In this document: in pieces, positions 8,846 through 19,664 of the stretch
How positions within the stretch are numbered: the first letter of the stretch is position 1
Layout: the number at the start of each line of letters is the position of its first letter
Assembly (NCBI GenBank): GCA_037178625.1
Contig: CM074131.1
Location: 3,224,001 to 3,288,000 of the forward strand
Direction: 5' to 3'
From: Skeletonema tropicum
Taxonomy: Eukaryota; Bacillariophyta; Thalassiosirophyceae; Thalassiosirales; Thalassiosiraceae
DNA: 64,000 nt
The notes under the pieces: model-generated
The model's input: the letters and a program-made list of their open reading frames with translations, nothing else
What the model was told of the DNA's origin: nothing
Databases searched by the model: none
Translations under genes and position numbers: made by a program

Positions 8846-11065
8846 ATGATGAACAATGGCAACAATTATCCCCAAGCAGGCGGCCAGCCGAGGCGGCCGT
8901 ATCAACAGCAGTGGAAGAAGCAACAAAATTATACACACCAGTCTGAAAATAGTAATAATTTCAGCTCCAAAAACAATCACCGATTGCATGCTGGAGGGGG
9001 GAGAATGAACAATAACGCCACCAATAATCATAGCAGGCATCCTTCCGGAGGGGGCAGCAGGTTCAATCAATCCAATACTACCAACACTAATAGCCAGTAT
9101 TCCAACAGCAACCACAAAAGTAGTAATCAGCCCAAAAACAAAAAGTCCTACAGCGTGCTCTACACCCACCAAAAAACCAAGAAGAAGAAAACATGGCACG
9201 ACGGCCGCCTCACACTCAATCACACCCACGGCTCTCTCTACTCCACCACTGGCAACATCGGCCTAATGAACCCCACGGTATTGGACACTATTGAACTAAG
9301 CTACAGTCAGGCCCAAGCGGTTGGGAATGGTACATGTGTCGATTTGGAGAGTGAAAAGTATTTGATTCAAGTGGAGGGTGTTTGGACTGATGACTCCAAT
9401 GCTACAGTTGTAAACAATACATTGGCTGCAACTACTACTACTAATAATTACAATAAGAAATCGGGCATGCAAAAATTACTCACCAACAAGTTTCGTATGC
9501 CATCAAAAATTATTCCAATGCATCCGGACGAACGACGGAAGAGACTCTGGATGGATCAACAGCAACAGCAACAAAATGGTGGTGGTGGAAACAATAATGG
9601 AGGATTTGGTAAACGGCGTAGACCATTGCAGCCTGGTGAATTGGAGAGACAGTATTATGGTGATTCTTGCAATAGTGGTGGTGGTGGTGGTGGTAGTCGT
9701 TATGGCGATGGAAATCAAAGTGGGTGGAATAATGATGATAGAGGAGGCTACTACAATGGCAATGACAATTACGGTGGAAATAACAGTGGTAATCATTCCA
9801 TGTCAAGTAATGAAAGATATGGCAGTAACAACAACAACAATATGGACAGCAGGCAGAATGATAATCATGAGCAAAGGCAAAGGCGCTACGATAATGAATA
9901 TCGTGGGGAGCAATCTCAATACAACAATGAAAGAAGGAATGTTGATCAGCCATACGGCAACAACAACAACAACAACAACAACAGCAACCACTCGAGAAGT
10001 GCACAGTACGACAGTGCTAATCAGATTAGTCAGAGACAAACGCAATACAACAATTATCATGGGAGGAACCAACAACATGTCCAACAATCAAGAGATGATT
10101 ACAGACGTAATAGTGATGCGCCTCAACATTCAGCAAACCAATTTGGTGGTGACAATAATCGAGGAGGAGGAGGACGTAAATCCTTCCGCTCCAACAATAA
10201 TCGTAACAGATTTCAATCAGCAAATGGATATGATCCCAATGGATTTTATGCGGAGGAAGATGACGAAGATGATGATGAGCAGCAAAATGGTAATGGTACT
10301 TACCAAGACGAGGGACATGGACACGATGAAGGTAGATTAGGAGTGGAGCAAGCTGGAGGATATGGTCAGAATCAAGGCTTCGAGCAAGACAACAATCGAG
10401 GAGACTCTCACGACAATTTCGAAGAAGATCAGAGTGCTCGTCACGAATCAGCTTCTTCTCTTGATACCCGTAACAATACCGAGCAAGACAACGGTATCCA
10501 AGGTAGACTAGACATGACAACTTCGACTCCCAAGGACGATCACGATGAACAAGTTACCAATCATTTGTTAGCATTGCTTGGTGCTGCGCCTCCATCTGCA
10601 AGAAGTAGTGAGGCTGCGCCACCTTCAAATAGGAACGACGGCCGAGACTCAACATTGCAAGACAGTCAAGAGACGAGCAAGCCAAGCACTGATGACGATA
10701 ACAACAGTGGAGATGGAGACAACTCATTCCTTGCAAGTATTCGACAAGTAGGCGCTGATGAAGAGCAGCAGCAGCAACAGCAAGAACATGACGACGACGG
10801 TCCTGTAGGTTATGATTGGACAGCTGATAGCGATTTTGATGACGACGATGAAGGGGATGATGCATTTGATCAAGACGGCATCGGCATGGGCGGAAACAAC
10901 GAGAATAGCTTTCTCAATGATATTGTTGGCATGGGCTCGAATCCAAAGCCACCGTCTTCTGTACCTAAAACGTCTGCTGTTCCAAATGAGTCAATCACTG
11001 GATTCACTTTACCTTCAGCAGGAGAGTCTTCATCTTCAGATGATGATGGTTCGGATGATGAGTGA
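8846..11065 (+). CDS. DUF2439 (ZGRF1/Mte1-type N-terminal domain) Asn-rich protein
   Basis: A single exon of 739 residues; ATG at 8846 is the first of two consecutive Met codons. Residues ~101-177 match the DUF2439 pattern: YSVLYTHQKTKKKKTWHDGRL, a central hydrophobic region, then LESEKYLIQVEGVW. In other eukaryotes this domain heads proteins that work with recombination helicases (yeast Mte1, human ZGRF1). A basic KFRMPSKIIPMHPDERRKRLW block follows. The remaining ~500 residues are Asn/Gly/Gln/Asp low complexity ending in an acidic tail (SDDDGSDDE). No helicase domain is present, so it resembles the short Mte1 form. Role in DNA repair is inferred from the domain alone. Confidence 0.8.
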   Translation: MMNNGNNYPQAGGQPRRPYQQQWKKQQNYTHQSENSNNFSSKNNHRLHAGGGRMNNNATNNHSRHPSGGGSRFNQSNTTNTNSQYSNSNHKSSNQPKNKKSYSVLYTHQKTKKKKTWHDGRLTLNHTHGSLYSTTGNIGLMNPTVLDTIELSYSQAQAVGNGTCVDLESEKYLIQVEGVWTDDSNATVVNNTLAATTTTNNYNKKSGMQKLLTNKFRMPSKIIPMHPDERRKRLWMDQQQQQQNGGGGNNNGGFGKRRRPLQPGELERQYYGDSCNSGGGGGGSRYGDGNQSGWNNDDRGGYYNGNDNYGGNNSGNHSMSSNERYGSNNNNNMDSRQNDNHEQRQRRYDNEYRGEQSQYNNERRNVDQPYGNNNNNNNNSNHSRSAQYDSANQISQRQTQYNNYHGRNQQHVQQSRDDYRRNSDAPQHSANQFGGDNNRGGGGRKSFRSNNNRNRFQSANGYDPNGFYAEEDDEDDDEQQNGNGTYQDEGHGHDEGRLGVEQAGGYGQNQGFEQDNNRGDSHDNFEEDQSARHESASSLDTRNNTEQDNGIQGRLDMTTSTPKDDHDEQVTNHLLALLGAAPPSARSSEAAPPSNRNDGRDSTLQDSQETSKPSTDDDNNSGDGDNSFLASIRQVGADEEQQQQQQEHDDDGPVGYDWTADSDFDDDDEGDDAFDQDGIGMGGNNENSFLNDIVGMGSNPKPPSSVPKTSAVPNESITGFTLPSAGESSSSDDDGSDDE

Positions 11066-11286
11066 ATAGGATGATTGAATATGTTGTTGCTAAATTTCGC
11101 CTGTTCACTAAAAGAAGCATGTACATTTCCGTTCATACCTCATCATATAAGTATAAATACATTATTGATCTGAAGTTAAATGCTCGCTAGTCTTTCAAAT
11201 CATATGATTCGTTCATTCCACAGAATTACTTTGATTGTATTGTAACCACAGTAAGTTGTCCTCTTTCCCCAAGAAGATTTCCATCT

Positions 11287-12153
11287 CTACATTGAATCAC
11301 CATAAATATCTCTATGTTCAATTATAACTGGTGACTCTTCAGCAGCACTACTAAAACTTGCCACAAACACAACTCTAGTCCCCTCCGTTACAGAAACACC
11401 AGCATGAGTGACACACCCTCCAAAAAGCATGGCTGTCCCCGAAGGTGGCTTGAGAATGATTGTAGGATCTTCAACACGGTGTCCTCTAGAGTCTTGTGAC
11501 CAAAATGACGTTCCACCCCCTCGAAACTGTTCAGGACACGATAATGGTATCAACACAGTTATTGCCTGTGCATCCTTGTGTGCTAAAAACTCCCCACCTG
11601 GAGTGTAGATGTTGATTGCTGGCTCTCTTGATGAGAATTTAAGCTGTTCAGTGTCAAGCAATGCACATATTGACTCTCCATCAAACAATACTTTTGATAT
11701 GGAAGGGATTTGCTCCATCATGACACTTGCAGTCCTTTTCAGAATTACATGGAGCAAATTGTCGACATCATCGCACAGCGGGGCTGCACATGGAATATTG
11801 GCAGCGGATGCACGCTCAGCAGCCGCTTGGGTGGGTAGCCGCACTAAACCAGGTTTCTCCAATGTTGTCGGCGACGCATCCTGTTCCAAGACTTTGTCGA
11901 TGATAAATTTGCACTCTGCGGGTGTAACTAGATCTTCTATTTGAATAATGCTCTCGCCATTCTTTATCCGCTCGCCGATGGAAGTGGCATGTGTATTAGC
12001 TTGTTGCGTTGGTGTTGACTGATCGATTGGAACTTCATGGATGGTGTGCGTCGATAAGAGGGAGGTGGCAGTGGCTGTGGCAGACAGTGAGAAAGCATTG
12101 GCCGCTGTCGTTGCAACGTGTAGTAGCAGCACGAAGGAGAAGAAGGAGATCAT
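11287..12153 (-). CDS. Secreted/ER 2-oxoglutarate-Fe(II) oxygenase (P4H-like)
   Basis: This encodes 288 residues. The ATG at 12153 was chosen because it opens a clean signal peptide (MISFFSFVLLLHVATTAANA); the frame upstream has only a GTG. The C-terminal double-stranded beta-helix has NIYTPGGEFLAHKD with the Fe ligands H192 and D194, GGGTSFW, then GCVTHAGV with the distal ligand H250, and GTRVVFV with R260 for 2-oxoglutarate. All catalytic residues are intact. The family hydroxylates protein prolines or small molecules; the substrate cannot be told. It is convergent with the DUF2439 gene, 221 bp apart. Confidence 0.85.
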   Translation of the reverse strand: MISFFSFVLLLHVATTAANAFSLSATATATSLLSTHTIHEVPIDQSTPTQQANTHATSIGERIKNGESIIQIEDLVTPAECKFIIDKVLEQDASPTTLEKPGLVRLPTQAAAERASAANIPCAAPLCDDVDNLLHVILKRTASVMMEQIPSISKVLFDGESICALLDTEQLKFSSREPAINIYTPGGEFLAHKDAQAITVLIPLSCPEQFRGGGTSFWSQDSRGHRVEDPTIILKPPSGTAMLFGGCVTHAGVSVTEGTRVVFVASFSSAAEESPVIIEHRDIYGDSM

Positions 12154-12418
12154 CGAAGCCACAAGCCACCGATTTGGAATACTTAGCTTTTGGTTGGTTC
12201 TAAATGGTAAGTAGATTATTTTTTGTACGTTGTAGGGCGATTAGTCAACGAATAAAAATAGTCCATTTCCTTATTGTTTGCGCCGATACATCGTTTTGCC
12301 AACTGGATGGTGGTGAACATGTTGAAGACCACATCATCATTGTGCGTGCTCTGCATACTTTAGAGTACAAATCTGTGCTCTATGGAGGCTGATCACGTCA
12401 AGCAAAAATGTGTCTGAC

Positions 12419-12490
12419 CGGTTCTCACGTTTTGTCTGAGTGCAGCAATTAAAGTGTGTAAAGTCTGAGCGGTCAAATTGTACCTGAGCA
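12419..12490 (+). repeat. Left arm of a widely spaced ~70-bp inverted repeat
   Basis: This stretch begins CGGTTCTCACGTTTTGTC. It is the reverse complement of 17951-18020 with about three differences. The arms are 5.5 kb apart and enclose BBE copy B and the 15.9-17.7 kb element. Confidence 0.85.
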
Positions 12491-12747
12491 TGTCGAAATA
12501 CTTTCACCACTAAAACGGTCGGATTCGGGATGTGTTTAGTACCAAATGCACCTCCGATGCGCCTCTATATCTTTTGATATCTTCTCTCGCTCAAATTTGA
12601 GAGCAATGCAACCAACAGCAACCAATGCAACGCGCCCAAGGCACTACGCATACGAGGAAAAGAGATCTCCAACAAACTAATACATCTCATAATTCACCAA
12701 CGACAAAATCATCAATAACATCGCGATCTCTTCTACCTCTCCAAAAG

Positions 12748-15402
12748 ATGCCTTCCTTTGCCCGCGCCGCGAAGCGTCTCTTCCTACTCACTTTCCTTGG
12801 ATGTGCAAGCAACCTGTCTCCATCTCTTGTCGCCGCCGATGATCCAACTCCAACCGGATCTGGATGGCGCAGTGACCTCGATTGGGACGGGTTGGCTTCA
12901 AAGCTTAGTTCATCGGCATCTCTTATCAGCACCTCTTTCCAGAACTACAAGGAGGAATGTCACCCTGAGTTTTCTGAGACTCGTCCAACAATGCATGGCT
13001 TGATTGATCAGCCGTCAGGGATGTGCTTGAATGCCTATTACAATGGATGGGCAATGGCTTGGCCCCGTCCTAGTGATAACGGCCATATGAATGAAACCTT
13101 TGACAAACTCACTGAAGACCTTGTCCCCTTGATCTTGTCCAGCACATTTTCCATGGAGCTGGAAGGCGCCAACGCCACACAAGGCTTTATTTCTGATGAG
13201 ACCAATCCAAGTCTCAATCTCCCTTCCAAGGTGTTGTTTCCCAAACTTGCCTCGGATGTTATCAAGACTGTTAAATTCGCTAAGGAGAACGGCATCGAAC
13301 TCAGTGTCAAGAACAGCGGCCACAGTTATTCAGGTGCATCAAGCAAGAAGAATACTCTGCTCTTGAATATGAATCGATACACCCATTACGCTCCGGACGG
13401 AATCACGGACTGTGACGCAGCCCTTTCGGATGCCACTGTAGCTGATGATTTTAGTAATCAGGCGTGTCTTCTGGCGTTGGCGAGGGGCAAGTCCAGTCTA
13501 ATTCGTGTCGGTGGAGGCGAGAACTTTGGTAAGTTTATATGATTAGATTAGTGGTGAAATCACTCCTGAAACAGTAATACTCATCTACCTCCTCCTTTTG
13601 CTTTTGCACCGACCCAAATGTATGTAAATGTATGTCGTCACTACAAAGACAAGGTATACCGCGCCGTGTTAGCTGCTAATAAAGCGTTGGAAGAGTATAA
13701 ATATCATGTAGTAGGTGGCGGAGCTGGTACCGTTTCTCCGAGTAAGTTTATTTTACATTATGTTATTTGCGCCTGTGGACGCGGAAATCATTCATAATCT
13801 TCTTCCATCTAACGATTCATCTTTTTTGTGTACATGCGCATATTATTAATAATACAGTGGGGTGGACATTTCAAGGTGGTCACGCAGGTACAACAGGAGG
13901 TCGAATGTACGGTACGTGTGACTATATGTATATGTTACCCTTTCCACTTGCTTCCTACTCCTGCTATACTTCCTGTTCCCTCGATGTATCATATATTGAT
14001 TCGTCCTAAAATTGTTTCTTTTCTCTCCTTCATCCATTTTGATCGATCAGGTATGGGCCTAGACCAGGTGCTGCAAGTGGAGATGGTGCTGCCCAATGGT
14101 TATCATGTCAAATTTGGCCCTACTGAATGGGAGGACGCAAGTGCAGATGGATTCGTTGTTCCTCGTACAAAAGTTGTGTCAGGAGTGTGTCGAAGCAACC
14201 CTGATGAAGAAGACGAGGAGAAATGGATCTGGGAAGTCTGCCCCGAAGACTTTGATATTGATTTCGGTGATCTCTGGTTTGCCGTCAGAGGTGGTGGAGG
14301 AGGAACGTGGGGTGTGGTGACATCTGCGTCTCTGCAGCTTCACCCGTATCTTCCTTACAACCAGTTCGGATTTCCAATTCCGGAGTGCTCTCCCCTTCTC
14401 CCAAAATATAATGAGTTTGCGGCAAAGTACCTCATGACGCCATCGGTTTTGAATGTGACGAAGGAGAGCAGCCTCGCTTGTGGAGCTCCTGGGAATGCGG
14501 CAGGGATTGAACTATTTTGTTTCGGCGAAGAAGACGTTTTGGGAGCTTGGACGAGGTTCCTAGAGCTTAACAGCTTGCCCTCAGAAGCTTCAGCATGTCT
14601 TATCAGAATGGCCCCTGATGCCAAGAGCTATGCAGAGGCTTTGTTGATGGGACAAGATAGCCGATTTCCTGGCAAAGCTTCAGATGATCCTTTTCCTACA
14701 CCGTTGCCTGATTCTATACTTGGTTTCGTGTTGGTCCCACAATCTTGGATCGATGAAAGCGAAGAGAATTTGGATTTTTTTGTCAAGAATGGGATGGTCC
14801 CATACTATTCCCATGGAGTTGCTACTTCCAGCTTGTCCGATCAAGCCAATTCTCTTTCCCAGTCTCAGCGTGATGCTGCTGCAATGGCAAACTTATTTGG
14901 ACCAATCGAGGATCAAGAAGCCAACCCTTTGAGCAATATATTCCCGAATTTCGACGAAGCCAACTTTTGGAGCAATATATTCCCAAAGATGTATGACATT
15001 TCTGACAAGGCCAAGTTCCCTGCTGTTTTCGGAGCGAACCATGCTGGGCCTTTGCTCACCGGCCCCATCAAGGAAGACTGGACGAAGGTTTGCCCTTATG
15101 AATGGACAATTGAGGAGCGCAAGGAAAAGTGTATCTCTTCTCAGGAGGTGATCTACGGAACAGAACTGCTCAACCGTCTCGAAGCAATCAAGATGGCTGT
15201 TGACCCCAATTTCATGTTCAACTGCCACGACTGCATCGGAAATAATCTTGACCTGGCCAAGGCGTCTCACTCTCAGGATGACGAGTCGGCTTCTCCTTCA
15301 ACTTTTGATGAGCCGTCAAACGCATCTGTTGTGTCCTTCTACGCAGCTGCAGCTGCAATCTCCGCAACTGTGTTGAATTTGTTTCTCCCCATGCTTAGCT
15401 AG
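12748..15402 (+). CDS. BBE-like FAD-linked oxidase, copy B (secreted, 4 exons)
   Basis: This is a paralogue of the 3777 gene with the same four exons: 12748-13528, 13649-13741, 13858-13911 and 14051-15402, again exactly 759 codons. The frame is open upstream to 12625, but ATG 12748 aligns with copy A and starts the signal peptide. NSGHSYSG (flavin His), the GGHAGTTGGRMYG lobe and DPNFMFNCHDC are all kept, as is the hydrophobic C-terminal tail. The exon 4 sequence is the most conserved and the introns differ more. A short internal duplication near 14915-14985 repeats the residues around LSNIFP / WSNIFP, which copy A has only once. Substrate unknown. Confidence 0.88.
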
Positions 15403-15660
15403 GTCGTATGGCCCGGGTGCATCAGCGTCCTTGAACTGGTAATAGTTGTTTTCAGAGTGGAGAACGGAACTGTGTCCAGAATAGCTTAGTTCGTTGTCCT
15501 TTTCCTTGATAAATAGTTGAAAGAGCAAAGCATGTTGATTATAAAATAAATCTTTTACTCCGTTTTTCCCCACTTTGTTGCAAAATACTCATAACAGAAG
15601 TCATTGCAAGCCATCATGCTAGAGAGATGTATTACACAACAAACGTCCGGTACATGCAAA

Positions 15661-15984
15661 ATGAAATACACTTCTGCTGCCGCTATTCTCCTCCTTCTCT
15701 CCTGCAGCCAGGCCAAGGTGATATTCGATGAAATGCCAGCCCTCGCTCTCGGCGTGCCAACGCTAACGCCAGCGACGCCTAATATGCTCTTCCACAACGA
15801 AAGGCAAAAGTGGCGAAGAATGCGACCCCAGCAATTTGCAATTTTGTGCACTAACCCCAGAGGCAGGCTGCAAAAGGGTTACTGGTTACTGGATTATGAT
15901 GCGTACATATTGTGCACTGCTTTCTGCATGATAAGTATGAGGGCCTCTAGTTGGTTACCCGTCGAGACTATTATGGGACTATGA
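15661..15984 (+). CDS. Possible small secreted protein, 3' end inside a TIR
   Basis: From ATG 15661 the frame begins MKYTSAAAILLLLSCSQAK, a signal-peptide-like start, then about 85 residues without known motif. The reading frame runs into the terminal repeat at 15949, so the last ~12 residues come from the mobile element. If this is a gene it has been truncated by that insertion. Very weak evidence; it may be chance. Confidence 0.25.
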   Translation: MKYTSAAAILLLLSCSQAKVIFDEMPALALGVPTLTPATPNMLFHNERQKWRRMRPQQFAILCTNPRGRLQKGYWLLDYDAYILCTAFCMISMRASSWLPVETIMGL

Positions 15985-17685
15985 GGACTATGAAAAACGC
16001 CACTAATTCCTCTGTACCCTTGGTACACCAAAAAAAGGACTAGAATTGGACTATGAATCTTCAGAGCGGCAATCGTACATAGGAATTAGTAATATTTCTG
16101 TCGCCATTCGTCACAAACACTTTTCTCACCATGGTATCATAGTCCCTCCTACGGTGGCTGATACATCAACGCGGAAGATAATTCATTGATGAAACCTCTG
16201 TAGACAACAGTGGTATTGGTGCTCTATTCAATAGTGTCATTTGCTAGAAACGATTATTAGATTATCCACAGAAATTGAATGACTCCCTACACATAAAAAT
16301 GAACGACCCTATCCCATATCGAACGACTATTATTTGTTCCTTGCACTCCTAGGTCCTCTTTTGTGGAGAAGGAGACACATCCTTCGAAGCATTTCTCTTG
16401 CGTCTCTGCGGTGCTGAAGGAGACTCTTGCACTTATTCCTCCTTCCACAATTTCAACTCTTTGGCATCGTCATGTGCTCTGCGCTCCTTTCCATCAAGAT
16501 CAAGCCTCCCTTTACATGGTTGGAGCCACAGCACTATTTTGGCATTAATTACCTCCCAAACGATCATCCAAACCCTTTACGTTCCAACCATGTTCATATT
16601 CTAGCAAAATATTAACGTTGAACTTCAAACATCGACGTATAAACTTGTTTTGACGTATCATTACCTGGGACGATGGACATTACGAAGTTGATCCGGAATG
16701 TGTCAACTGAGCACATAGCATTATGCACAGATCGATAATATTATTGGTTGATATCATTGATTTGCATTTGACACGCAGATAACGATAAATTGTATCCCCT
16801 ATCACATTGAAAAACACATATCCCATCTCCCACAGGTACTGGCGGAATACGCAATGTCGTGCCATCACGTCTACCTCCAAACCACCCAATCATTTGCTCG
16901 TCAATTGAAATTGTATTCTCAGTAGTGTTCGATTCATCAATAACAGTGCCTGTGGCCATCTCCACCATTTCGTTGTCCTCCATCTCCATTTCCGATGACA
17001 CATGGCTGACGGACATCGCAATTGACGACACATCATCATCTTCATCTTCAGTACCGTCGTTCGTGCCATGATCATTGCCTCCTACCACACCTTGCCGCCC
17101 GTCTTGCACTTCTTCATAATCGATACCCGCCAATGGTCTTGGAGTTAGTAGAGAGTTGTCTTGGTTGTTCGATTTGTCGACCGCTGGGGTGGTGTTGGTT
17201 GGAGGATTGGTACTAACTGCGAGGTGATAATATGAGCTGCTGCATGGACGCCAAGCAGACGGGCGATCGCTGCTGCGGCTGAGGCGGCTGAGTGGCTGCT
17301 TCACGTTTGGCTGTAGCTGTAGTAGTCATCGTAAGCAATGGTAAGGACTATGACTATGAATAATGAGATAAAAGGTGGTGATGATGGATCGCGCCAAAAA
17401 GCCACGAATTCCTACGTAGTATTCTCATACTCATCACTGACTTTTTTTTTCAACCATGGCGAATTTACCACCACGTTTGGGCGGCCCTACTGAGTCAACG
17501 AGTGGCTCCCCGGGAAAAACAACACCACGCCCCAACACGTCAGGTGATGCTATGACAGAAATCTACCAGCTAGGGCGCGTAGGAACTGGTTCAAACAACT
17601 TTTTCCCTATCGAAATTAGCCAGTTTTGGACTATGAGTAGGACTATGAATCACGATGCTCTCATAGTCTCGACGGGTAACCAACT
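15949..17685. mobile_element. 1.74-kb element with 23-bp TIRs and GGACTATGA subterminal repeats
   Basis: Bases 15949-15971 (AGTTGGTTACCCGTC...) are repeated exactly in reverse at 17663-17685. Inside both ends lie several copies of GGACTATGA (near 15975, 15984, 16039 at the left; near 17631 and 17640 at the right), typical of transposase-binding subterminal arrays. The flanks do not give a convincing target duplication. No transposase is visible, so it would be non-autonomous. Confidence 0.7.
16741..17304 (-). CDS. Hypothetical acidic protein inside the 1.74-kb element
   Basis: An open frame of ~187 codons without an upstream ATG (it opens at a GTG). A neighbouring frame just upstream offers an ATG near 17330 that could be joined by splicing. 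Composition is Asp/Glu/Ser/Thr-rich in the middle (DGTEDEDDDVSS). No domain is recognised. It lies entirely between the element's inverted ends, so it may be cargo or a non-coding shadow. Confidence 0.3.
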   Translation of the reverse strand: MKQPLSRLSRSSDRPSAWRPCSSSYYHLAVSTNPPTNTTPAVDKSNNQDNSLLTPRPLAGIDYEEVQDGRQGVVGGNDHGTNDGTEDEDDDVSSIAMSVSHVSSEMEMEDNEMVEMATGTVIDESNTTENTISIDEQMIGWFGGRRDGTTLRIPPVPVGDGICVFQCDRGYNLSLSACQMQINDINQ

Positions 17686-17950
17686 CTAGAGAGAGAGAGA
17701 GGGCCCGTACCTATGCAGAAAAGGCAGGCGCGTGTTTTTGTATGCAATCCTATGTACAAACTCGCGGATTTTTAGCGAGTGCAGAATACCCCTCAGGCGC
17801 GCGCAGTAGGAACTCATTTGAGGGGGCCTCTTGGATTCTGGAAGTGCCGGTTAAAAAATAAAAAAAGTGGATTTAGTTTCAATTCCCACGTAGCATCAGC
17901 CCTCAAATCAACGTAGGAACCGTCCATAAGTAGGTTCTAGACGTGAATTT

Positions 17951-18020
17951 TCTCAGGTACAATTTGACCGCTCAGACTTACACACTTTAATTGCTGCACT
18001 GAGACAAAAAGTGAGAACCG
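17951..18020 (-). repeat. Right arm of the ~70-bp inverted repeat
   Basis: Near-perfect reverse complement of 12419-12490 (two mismatches and one indel in the aligned core). Confidence 0.85.
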
Positions 18021-18900
18021 TTCGACAATTTCGTCATTTAGTGAATCAGCCTCCAAGTTTGACAGCACTGGTCGATCGCTCTGTCAATGCCTGCATGCCG
18101 CATAGTCTACGCATGATTTTGATCAACGCTCTATTGCAAGCTCTTGGTCTCTGCTATCATTTCATCTCATCAAGCGCTTCCCAGGCGAAAAGACGAACAT
18201 ATATGAAAGCTAGAGAGGCTTCATTGTGTGTGTGTGCTTGTAGAAAAAGCACTGCACAGTGCGAGGAAGTCTTGAAATGGGATTTTGCAAATACCGGTTG
18301 GACGGTTGCTCGAAAAACCACGACTAGCTGAGTACCACTGATTCAGAGTACACCACTCAAATGCATTGTGGCAGAATCCAAGAGTTTTGCATGGGGTTGC
18401 ATACTTACAAGGGTTTCTTCACAGCGGTAACGTGGAAGGCAATCTAAGGCAATGCACCGTCAATATAGAACTCTACTGACACTTACTGGTGTCTAGAGAG
18501 AGTATTGACTAAAATAATCTATCTATCTACATATTTCTTCATCCTCCTGGTCCTGGAAGTCTCGTTGGAGCTGAAAAAAACTGAAGATCGAGAAAGCATC
18601 CATTCCTATTATTGGCAGTTCAGGCGAAGGATAAAGTAATTCTCTCTATTCCATCTATCATGGCTTGTGTTGAATGCCGAAGGGCCAAGGCAAGGACGAA
18701 GACGGACCTATTAAAGCATGAGTCGCTTCCACCACAACGAATTCAACGTTCGTCCCCTTTGGGACACATAGAATCACCCGGTGATACAAGTGATGTTGAT
18801 GTGCAACAAGGGTTCGGTATTTTGTCAGGGAAGAAGAGGGCTCTGGTCAATCAGAAATGACAACTCACTCGAGTATCAAGTGATCACTTCAAGGATGGCA

Positions 18901-19056
18901 TTAGAAAAGAAAGGAATATCTAGGTAGCTTATCTGCACCTGTGTCAACAAGCTTCCTCAAGGCTGCTCGGGCTGCTTTTCTGTTTACTCTCTGTGCTATC
19001 TTCTTGACCTGCTCCAACGGTGTTCCATGGAGAAGAACTGACTTGAGACGAAAGGG
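18901..19056 (-). pseudogene. Short coding relic (basic, unknown)
   Basis: The minus strand reads ~50 residues without a stop (GHPFRLKSVLLHGTPLEQV, then a basic Ala/Arg/Lys helix-like stretch KKIAQRVNRKAARAALRKL, ending PRYSFLF and TAA). The composition looks coding, but there is no start and the upstream side is the repeat at 19061. It may be the tail of a lost transposon gene. Confidence 0.3.
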
Positions 19057-19060
19057 GTGG

Positions 19061-19402
19061 CCATTGTTGAGAAGAAAGATGAGTCATCAGTAGTGGGTGT
19101 TAAAGTTTTGGCGTCTCAACCGATGCGTCGAATAAAACCAACTGCGCGTGACTCTTCATACCGACCTGCAATGGACACTCTTGACGTTCTCGATGAATTC
19201 CGAATTACTGCACGCGAAGAATTTGGGCGGAAAAAGGTAAGAAGTCATTTTTGAAATACACATTCCTCCGACTACAGACGTTGTCAATTATCGAGAGGAA
19301 AGATGAGTCATCAGTAGTGGGTGTTAAAGTTTCGGCGTCCCAACCGATGCGTCGGATAAAACCTACTGCGGATGACTCGTCCCACCGACCTGCAATAGAC
19401 AC
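19061..19402. repeat. Direct repeat pair, ~118 bp
   Basis: Bases 19061-19178 and 19286-19402 share about 90% identity (core AGATGAGTCATCAGTAGTGG, then GTGTTAAAGTTT and CAACCGATGCGTCG). They are separated by 107 bp. Confidence 0.85.
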
Positions 19403-19409
19403 TATTTCT

Positions 19410-19482
19410 GTAACAGCTCTCCAAGACCTCTTCTTTCCAGAAGTAGTAGTGTTAGTGTCCGACGTCGGCGAAGTTTCGAGGT
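19410..19482 (-). pseudogene. Duplicate scrap of the MULE gene 3' end
   Basis: AACAGCTCTCCAAGACCTC and TTCTTTCCAG followed by a TAGTAGT run repeat the sequence at 19729-19800, which encodes the Lys/Thr-rich tail of the neighbouring transposase. It is a separate, shortened copy. Confidence 0.6.
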
Positions 19483-19664
19483 GCAGCCTTCTTTGTTGTC
19501 GAACTTAGTCATGCAGCTCCAAAGGTCGCAGCCACTTACAATAAAATAGGTGATGGTTGCTTGCTGTACCAAGTATTGACGCACGCTAGTGGACCGAAGT
19601 CATATCATGTGCATCCCATTTCGCCGACGCACCAAAAGTGGACAGCAACACCGTAATTACAACA

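Noticed and set aside
9503..10520. Long minus-strand frames opposite the DUF2439 gene
   Set aside because: They are His/Cys/Tyr- or Thr/Ile-rich translations of the Asn/Gly repeats in the real gene; no motif.
18612..18860. Possible zinc-cluster regulator (ACVECRRAKAR)
   Set aside because: Only two Cys of the six needed are present and the ORF is 82 codons from a TTG; chance resemblance.
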